Shown one piece after another: positions 9,213-12,319 of a DNA stretch of 12,319 bases (positions within the stretch are counted from its first letter, which is position 1; each line of letters begins with the position of its first letter). The notes below the pieces were generated by a model. It was not told where the DNA came from. It saw nothing but the letters and a program-made list of their open reading frames with translations, and did no database searches. Source of the DNA: a bacterium (GTDB lineage: Bacteria > Bacteroidota > Bacteroidia > Bacteroidales > Muribaculaceae); contig SFWW01000031.1 in assembly GCA_004559845.1 (NCBI GenBank), positions 1 to 12,319 of the forward strand, read 5' to 3'. A program made the translations under genes and the position numbers.

Positions 9213-9322
9213 ATTACTGCGGAACGCGATGCGTTTACCTGTAGGGGGCGCGGAGGAGTGAGAGGCGGGAGAAAAATTTGAAAATGTGGGGGCGGGATGA
9301 TGGTGGTTTGGAATAATTTTTG

Positions 9323-9330
9323 TAAATTTG
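9323..9330 (+). promoter_or_regulatory. -7 promoter element upstream of rpsU
   Basis: TAAATTTG matches TAnnTTTG. The expected -33 position (about 9300-9303) has only TGG-like sequence, so that half is weak. Transcription would begin near 9335-9338, just before the 16S-complementary sequence at 9343-9352, and would give a leader of about 295 nt before the rpsU ATG. Confidence 0.55.
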
Positions 9331-9336
9331 CAGCGC

Positions 9337-9507
9337 AAAATTGAAAGGAGGTTGATTTTTTAACCCACCGGATATACTGATAGATTACATATAACCATCT
9401 GATAGCAGGCAAGTTCCGCGTTGCCTTTGCTACACGAAAGCCGCTCAACCGAGAGGTGGATGCGTGTGTGAGCAAAAATGATTCTCTGCGGAAATCATTC
9501 ATTTTTT
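9337..9507 (+). ncRNA. Candidate structured RNA: rpsU leader or independent small RNA
   Basis: The segment is stop-rich in all frames but full of pairing. AGCAGGCAA (9404-9412) pairs with TTGCC and TGCT (9421-9431, with a TT bulge). ACACG (9432-9436) pairs with CGTGT further on, enclosing ACC-GAGA-GGT, a GNRA tetraloop hairpin. CTGATAG is directly repeated at 9377-9383 and 9399-9405. AATGATT (9477-9483) pairs with AATCATT (9493-9499) and is followed by a T-run (9502-9507). That final hairpin would make a weak terminator or attenuator. The promoter and this hairpin together delimit an RNA of about 170 nt. It does not look to me like SRP RNA, tmRNA or RNase P RNA; 6S RNA cannot be excluded. Confidence 0.45.
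9343..9352 (+). promoter_or_regulatory. Extended Shine-Dalgarno-like sequence at the 5' end of the rpsU leader
   Basis: GAAAGGAGGT is the exact complement of the usual bacterial 16S rRNA 3' end (ACCUCCUUUC). No start codon with a usable frame follows: the nearest, TTG at 9352, reads only TTG-ATT-TTT-TAA. It can be occluded by local pairing: GG (9347-9348) with CC (9368-9369), and GGTT (9350-9353) with AACC (9362-9365). Bacteroidetes genes usually lack such sequences because bS21, bS18 and bS6 cover the anti-Shine-Dalgarno. Genes for bS21 and bS18 are the known exceptions, but there the site lies next to the start codon. Confidence 0.55.
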
Positions 9508-9631
9508 GTGGTTTATTCTCCCCCACTGCCCTACAAGCAAATGTGGATGTATGGTGCTGTGGTGCCATAATGAACCCGAACAATAACGATAAACAACAAA
9601 TAATTTAATAATACTTTAATTTTTTATCACA

Positions 9632-9823
9632 ATGATTGTAGTACCTGTAAAAGAAGGCGAAAACATTGAACGCGCCTTGAAGAAATTTAAACGTAAATAC
9701 GAAAAGACCGGTATCGTGAAAGAACTTCGCGCCCGTCAACAATTCGACAAACCTTCGGTAATCAACCGCAAGAAAAAAGCGAAAGCTATCTACGTGCAAA
9801 AACTCCACCAAGTGGAAGATTAA
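9632..9823 (+). CDS. rpsU: 30S ribosomal protein bS21
   Basis: A 63-residue, highly basic protein of the small ribosomal subunit, of normal length for the family. Its N-terminus MIVVPVKEGENIERALKKFK and the following KYEKTG...ELRARQQFDKPS stretch are the bS21 signature, and the C-terminal tail is Lys-rich (NRKKKAKA). In Bacteroidetes bS21, together with bS18 and bS6, sequesters the 16S anti-Shine-Dalgarno sequence, so its level affects which mRNAs can be initiated. ATG 9632 is preceded by an A/T-rich stretch without a Shine-Dalgarno sequence; the strong one is about 280 nt upstream. The gene stands alone, with its own promoter and terminator. In Bacteroides I recall rpsU beside a tyrosine recombinase gene, hpf and tuf; none is here. 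The product is certain; regulation is inferred. Confidence 0.97.
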   Translation: MIVVPVKEGENIERALKKFKRKYEKTGIVKELRARQQFDKPSVINRKKKAKAIYVQKLHQVED

Positions 9824-9848
9824 TCGCATAACACGAACAGTGCATCAA

Positions 9849-9889
9849 GCCGTGACGCCCTTTTTGATTGGCGCCACGGCATTTTTTTT
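9849..9889 (+). terminator. Strong intrinsic terminator of rpsU
   Basis: GCCGTG (9849-9854) pairs with CACGGC (9875-9880). After an A/C mismatch, CGCC (9856-9859) pairs with GGCG (9870-9873). Eight Ts follow at 9882-9889. The hairpin begins 25 nt after the rpsU stop. Its T-run also supplies the upstream element of the next promoter. Confidence 0.92.
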
Positions 9890-9918
9890 GGTGGAGTGAG
9901 AAAATATTGCTAATTTTG
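9887..9918 (+). promoter_or_regulatory. Promoter of the first cobalamin-riboswitch transcript
   Basis: TTTG at 9887-9890 and TAATTTTG at 9911-9918 are separated by 20 nt, a very good fit to the Bacteroidetes -33/-7 promoter. The start point would be about 9923-9927, just before riboswitch helix P1. The -33 element overlaps the T-run of the rpsU terminator. Confidence 0.8.
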
Positions 9919-9933
9919 CGGCAACAATACGAA

Positions 9934-10135
9934 ATGTGAGGTTCTCCAATTGGAGATTAAAAGGGAATCAGGTGAGAGTCCTGAACAGTCCCGCTGCTGT
10001 AAGTTTCCTCATGATGAGTATCGTTTCATAGAAATTATGCCACTGGTTTTTATTATTTCGCTCACGAATAGCGACTACATCATTACCGGGAAGGCTTGAA
10101 ACGATGGAAACGAGTCAGAAGACCTGCCTCTGCAT
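9934..10135 (+). promoter_or_regulatory. Cobalamin riboswitch aptamer 1
   Basis: A B12-sensing mRNA element that normally lowers expression of the downstream gene when adenosyl- or related cobalamins are plentiful. The core AAAAGGGAATCAGGTGAGAG with following TCCTGAACAG and CCCGCTGCTGTAA (about 9959-10003) and the B12 box GAGTCAGAAGACCTGCC (10112-10128) are both near consensus. TCTCCAATTGGAGA (9943-9956) is the P2-like hairpin. ATCGTTTCA (10020-10028) pairs with TGAAACGAT (10097-10105). The conserved CCACTGG (10040-10046) and CCGGGAAGGC (10086-10095) flank the L5-type kissing loop, which is enlarged to 39 nt. P1 can form from GAGG (9938-9941) and CCTC (10127-10130). It precedes the BtuG-like gene. 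Confidence 0.95.
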
Positions 10136-10148
10136 GTAGCCTTGTGAT

Positions 10149-10223
10149 GGTTCACGTGGATATGAACCGAGGCCCAACACAAAAATGATGTAGTCGCCCA
10201 ACCCTCGACACAGTATTTTTTTT
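10149..10223 (+). promoter_or_regulatory. Expression platform of riboswitch 1 with a 14-nt kissing partner
   Basis: GGTTCA (10149-10154) and TGAACC (10163-10168) form one hairpin. CGAGG (10168-10172) and CCTCG (10203-10207) can form another, whose 30-nt loop contains AATGATGTAGTCGC (10184-10197). That sequence is the perfect complement of GCGACTACATCATT (10071-10084) in the aptamer's enlarged loop, so it corresponds in position to the L13 partner of the canonical L5-L13 kissing contact. An eight-T run (10216-10223) follows after a short spacer, so termination control is possible. The two hairpins share C10168 and may compete. Confidence 0.7.
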
Positions 10224-10249
10224 CATTTTGTGCGCTTGCATCCACTGCT

Positions 10250-10342
10250 ATGGGCGTGGTAATTGCATTTGGTATGGTCGTCGCCACGGGAACTTTTATT
10301 GGACTCCGATTCTTGATGAGAAACGGGATGACTTTGAATTAA
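10250..10342 (+). CDS. Possible small hydrophobic membrane peptide (30 aa)
   Basis: ATG at 10250 opens a 30-codon frame ending in TAA, too short for usual gene calls. The peptide starts MGVVIAFGMVVATGTFIGLR, is mostly a single hydrophobic stretch long enough to span a membrane, and ends polar. The frame is open further upstream to a TGA at 10163-10165 but has no earlier start codon. It lies between riboswitch 1 and the BtuG-like gene, in the same direction, 39 nt before that gene. There is no family I recognise and no Shine-Dalgarno sequence. It could be a real small protein, a translated leader, a decayed gene remnant or chance. Confidence 0.3.
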   Translation: MGVVIAFGMVVATGTFIGLRFLMRNGMTLN

Positions 10343-10381
10343 TATTTTTTTTAGTTATTCATAAATAAAAGTTTAAAAGCG

Positions 10382-11650
10382 ATGATGAAAAGAATTTTTA
10401 CTTCGATTTGCGCACTTGTGTGCGCTGCAATGGCAACTAACGGCGTGGCTCAAGCCTACACCGACGGCGTGTTTATCGTGAATGAAGACTGGTTTGGTCA
10501 TAGCTCCGGCACTGTGAATTTCTATTCCTACGCCACGGGTGGTATGCAATACCGCGTGTTTCAAAAAGAGAACGCCGGGAAAACGCTGGGCAATACTACG
10601 CAATTTGCTGCTCAGGATGGTTCGAACATTTATTTTTGCTCCAAGCAAAACTATGGCAGCACCGGCGGTCGCTTAGATGTGGCAGACGCCAACACCTTGC
10701 TGCTAAAGCACAGCATCAGCACCTTTGATGGCGGTGGCGACACACGCGCTTGCTATCCGCTGAGCAGTACGAAGGTGTATGTGGGCACCAGCAGTGGCAT
10801 CTATGTGTATAATCCCACCACTGCCGAGATGAGCAGCTCTCCGATTGAAGGCACCGGTGCGAGCGAACCCGGCGAGATGGTGGAAGCCAACGGTAAACTC
10901 TTTGTGTGCGCACAAGGCAAAGGAGTGTATGTGATTGACACCGCCACCGACCGCCTTATTTCCACCATTGACGTAAACGAAGCGGCTTGCACCATTTTTA
11001 AAGTGAACGAACAGGTGTGGGTGGCAGTAAACAGTTGCACATGGGGCACCCCCGGTGCGTCGGACACCGAGCAATTTGTGGAAATAGACACGGAAAATTT
11101 GGTGGCAAAAACACCCATTGCCGTGAATATGGCATGCCAAAACCCGGCATGGGGCTGGAAAAAGACGTCGCCCGCAGTGGATGCGCAAAATAAGGTGCTC
11201 TATTACGGTCCTGCCGATGGCAAAAACTTCATCAGCAAATACGAGCTGGAAACGGGAGCGTTTACCGAAAAATTCATCACCTTGCCGGAAGGGCAATATA
11301 TGTATGGCCACGTGTGCGAGCTTGACCCCAACACCGGCAACTTGATTGTGGTAACCTTTGAGCAATACGGTTCGCAAAACTATTACCTCCACTTCTACAA
11401 CAAAAACGGAGAGGAAGTGGGCGAACAAATCCTACTCGAGTCCAACTACTGGTTCCCCGCCATGGTGATGGTGGCACCCACCAGTCAATCTCCCACCGGC
11501 ATTGAAGAAGCAACTGCCCACAAGAGCGTGGCATCGGTGAAATACGTGAACCTCGCCGGTGTGAGCAGTTCAGAGCCCTTCAGCGGTGTAAATATTGTGG
11601 TCACCACCTACACCGACGGCACGCAATCAGCCGTGAAAGTAATCAAATAA
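10382..11650 (+). CDS. BtuG-like surface beta-propeller (YncE/DUF5074-type) of the B12 uptake locus
   Basis: A 422-residue exported protein whose repeating short beta stretches (GVFIVNEDWFG at 29-39; GVYVIDTATDRLISTIDV and similar further on) fit a YncE/DUF5074-type seven-bladed propeller. Its place behind a cobalamin riboswitch and before a second one with a TonB-dependent receptor points to the role of Bacteroides BtuG: high-affinity capture of B12 at the cell surface and transfer to BtuB. The signal peptide covers residues 1-25 (VAQA|YTDG). The cysteines at 10 and 14 are preceded by I and V, so there is no lipobox, unlike lipoprotein BtuG. Residues 371-422 (PTGI...YVNLAGV...NIVVTTYTDGT...VKVIK) match the C-terminal domain of the GLUG protein and look like a type IX sorting signal. 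ATG 10382 or 10385 could start it. Function is inferred from context and fold; substrate residues were not verified. Confidence 0.8.
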   Translation: MMKRIFTSICALVCAAMATNGVAQAYTDGVFIVNEDWFGHSSGTVNFYSYATGGMQYRVFQKENAGKTLGNTTQFAAQDGSNIYFCSKQNYGSTGGRLDVADANTLLLKHSISTFDGGGDTRACYPLSSTKVYVGTSSGIYVYNPTTAEMSSSPIEGTGASEPGEMVEANGKLFVCAQGKGVYVIDTATDRLISTIDVNEAACTIFKVNEQVWVAVNSCTWGTPGASDTEQFVEIDTENLVAKTPIAVNMACQNPAWGWKKTSPAVDAQNKVLYYGPADGKNFISKYELETGAFTEKFITLPEGQYMYGHVCELDPNTGNLIVVTFEQYGSQNYYLHFYNKNGEEVGEQILLESNYWFPAMVMVAPTSQSPTGIEEATAHKSVASVKYVNLAGVSSSEPFSGVNIVVTTYTDGTQSAVKVIK

Positions 11651-11690
11651 AGCGACTTAACGAATTCATAGTATTAATAAATAACACTTC

Positions 11691-11724
11691 AATGGCACCC
11701 ATCCGCGATTGGACCGGTGCCATT
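11691..11724 (+). terminator. Inverted repeat after the BtuG-like gene, possible terminator
   Basis: AATGGCACC (11691-11699) pairs perfectly with GGTGCCATT (11716-11724). TCC (11702-11704) and GGA (11711-11713) extend the stem inside the loop. The hairpin begins 40 nt after the stop codon. It is followed by ACTATATCCCC rather than a T-run, so it is a weak intrinsic terminator at best, or a 3'-end stabiliser. Confidence 0.5.
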
Positions 11725-11839
11725 ACTATATCCCCCCCTACCCTATTGCGAAATAGCGGCGGGTTGGCGGTGGGGGATTTGTTGTGGAAAAGGGGCAAAA
11801 TTCTCTATGTGATATGGTGGTGGAATGGGAAAAAGTTTG

Positions 11840-11847
11840 TAACTTTG
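11840..11847 (+). promoter_or_regulatory. -7 promoter element of the second riboswitch transcript
   Basis: TAACTTTG matches TAnnTTTG and ends 8 nt before riboswitch helix P1, so the RNA would start almost at the aptamer. No clear TTTG lies about 20 nt upstream (TGG occupies that place). The receptor gene could therefore have its own promoter as well as possible read-through from the BtuG-like gene. Confidence 0.5.
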
Positions 11848-11855
11848 CGGTATCG

Positions 11856-12030
11856 ATTTGGTGTTGCGCCTATTAGAAAGTGCGCAATGAAAAGGGAATC
11901 AGGTGAGAATCCTGAACAGACGGAGCTGCTGTATGCTTCCACATTCAATCCCATCGCCTGTTCACTGCCCTGCTGAGGGTGGGAAGGACGGCGAGCCAAC
12001 GGGGGAAGCGAGTCAGAAGACCTGCCAAAT
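11856..12030 (+). promoter_or_regulatory. Cobalamin riboswitch aptamer 2, directly upstream of the TonB receptor
   Basis: AAAAGGGAATCAGGTGAGAA with following TCCTGAACAG (from 11889) and the B12 box GAGTCAGAAGACCTGCC (12010-12026) identify it. P1 is ATTTGG (11856-11861) with CCAAAT (12025-12030). P2 is TTGCGC (11864-11869) with GCGCAA (11882-11887). The segment CACTGCCC...GGGTGGGAAGG carries a compact 6-nt loop (11971-11976), unlike the 39-nt loop of riboswitch 1. After the core it reads GACGGAGCTGCTG where riboswitch 1 has GTCCCGCTGCTG, a variation also seen in other cobalamin riboswitches. P1 ends only 23 nt before the ATG, which favours control of translation. CCCGTT (12042-12047), just before the start codon, can pair with AACGGG (11998-12003) inside the aptamer. 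Confidence 0.95.
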
Positions 12031-12053
12031 TTAGATTAAGACCCGTTCGTTCG

Positions 12054-12319
12054 ATGTTGAAAAAAATTGTCATATTCGTTTGTTTGGCTTGCTGCGCCCA
12101 CTCCTTGTTGGCACAGCACCGTGATAGTGCTCGGATATCTCGGCTTGATTCGATGCAATATTTGGAAAATGTGGTGATTTATGCCACCAAGCCCTACCGG
12201 GAAGTGATACCTGCTCAAACGCTTAGCGGTAAGCGATTGGAGGGGCTCAACAGCCACAGTGTGGCTGATGCTATTCGTTATTTCTCTGGTGTGCAAATCA
12301 AGGACTACGGCGGTGTGGG
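12054..12319 (+). CDS. btuB: BtuB-like TonB-dependent receptor, 5' part only
   Basis: The first 88 codons of an outer-membrane receptor, cut by the window end. A signal peptide runs to about residue 20 (MLKKIVIFVCLACC...SLLA). A TonB-box-like ENVVIYA at 38-44 is followed by the plug domain: VIPAQTLSGKRLEGLNSHSV at 51-70 and ADAIRYFSGVQIKDYGGVG from 71, which match the D-x-L-R-x-x-P/S-G-V plug signature. Such receptors import cobalamin through a 22-strand barrel using TonB energy. The cobalamin riboswitch ending 23 nt upstream and the BtuG-like gene before it support B12 as the substrate. ATG 12054 is the only start after the riboswitch and the context has no Shine-Dalgarno sequence. The barrel is not visible, so substrate assignment rests on context. 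Confidence 0.85.
   Translation, partial: MLKKIVIFVCLACCAHSLLAQHRDSARISRLDSMQYLENVVIYATKPYREVIPAQTLSGKRLEGLNSHSVADAIRYFSGVQIKDYGGV

Noticed and set aside
9360..9475. tRNA-like hairpins in the rpsU leader
   Set aside because: No T-loop GTTCRA motif, no acceptor stem or CCA-compatible end; not a tRNA.
9541..9570. Nine-codon upstream ORF (MWMYGAVVP) in the rpsU leader
   Set aside because: Too short to support from one sequence, no start context, and it ends 61 nt before rpsU; could only be argued from conservation.
9113..9583. Minus-strand ORF of 156 codons across the rpsU leader and GLUG terminator
   Set aside because: It runs through a terminator hairpin and a structured leader; low-complexity peptide with no family signature.
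10075..10287. Minus-strand ORF of 70 codons over riboswitch 1
   Set aside because: It overlaps the B12 box and expression platform and has no recognisable protein features.
11692..11976. Plus-strand ORF of 94 codons after the BtuG-like gene
   Set aside because: It begins in the hairpin 11691-11724 and runs through the second cobalamin riboswitch core, so the sequence is explained by RNA structure.

Overview
The window reads as chromosome of an anaerobic gut- or mouth-type Bacteroidales species (Prevotellaceae or Muribaculaceae-like). This rests on four signs: promoters of the phylum's TTTG/TAnnTTTG type, A-rich start sites without Shine-Dalgarno sequences, secreted proteins with PTGI...IVV...DGT...KV C-terminal domains typical of the phylum's type IX secretion cargo, and cobalamin riboswitches in front of a propeller protein and a TonB-dependent receptor. 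All confidently called genes are on the + strand. I could not run a search, so family names rest on motifs I can read.

Positions 1-377 hold no convincing gene. They contain a hairpin and a repeated 10-mer and may be a dispersed non-coding element. A good promoter at 378-408 drives a structured leader and then a probable two-gene secretion operon. The first gene is a 739-residue M6-family metalloprotease (HEFSHVLGVAD zinc motif) ending in a dockerin-like pair of calcium loops. The second is a 2103-residue, three-module GLUG-repeat surface protein, probably a beta-helix adhesin, with a regular cysteine ladder. Two inverted repeats at 9143-9212 close the unit.

From about 9323 to 9889 lies a separate unit for ribosomal protein bS21 (rpsU). 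Its leader is almost 300 nt and begins with a 10-nt perfect complement of the 16S rRNA 3' end, although Bacteroidetes genes normally lack such sequences. A weak hairpin plus T-tract inside the leader could end a small RNA or act as an attenuator. A strong terminator follows rpsU, and its T-tract doubles as the upstream element of the next promoter.

From 9887 to the end the window is a vitamin B12 uptake locus. The first cobalamin riboswitch (9934-10135 plus platform) precedes a 422-residue BtuG-like beta-propeller. The second (11856-12030) precedes a BtuB-like TonB-dependent receptor cut by the window end. In Bacteroides the propeller captures B12 at the surface and passes it to the receptor for TonB-powered import. 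Here the propeller has no lipobox and instead ends in a type IX-like sorting domain. The first riboswitch carries an unusually long, perfectly complementary loop-loop pair of 14 nt, the most striking regulatory feature in the window.
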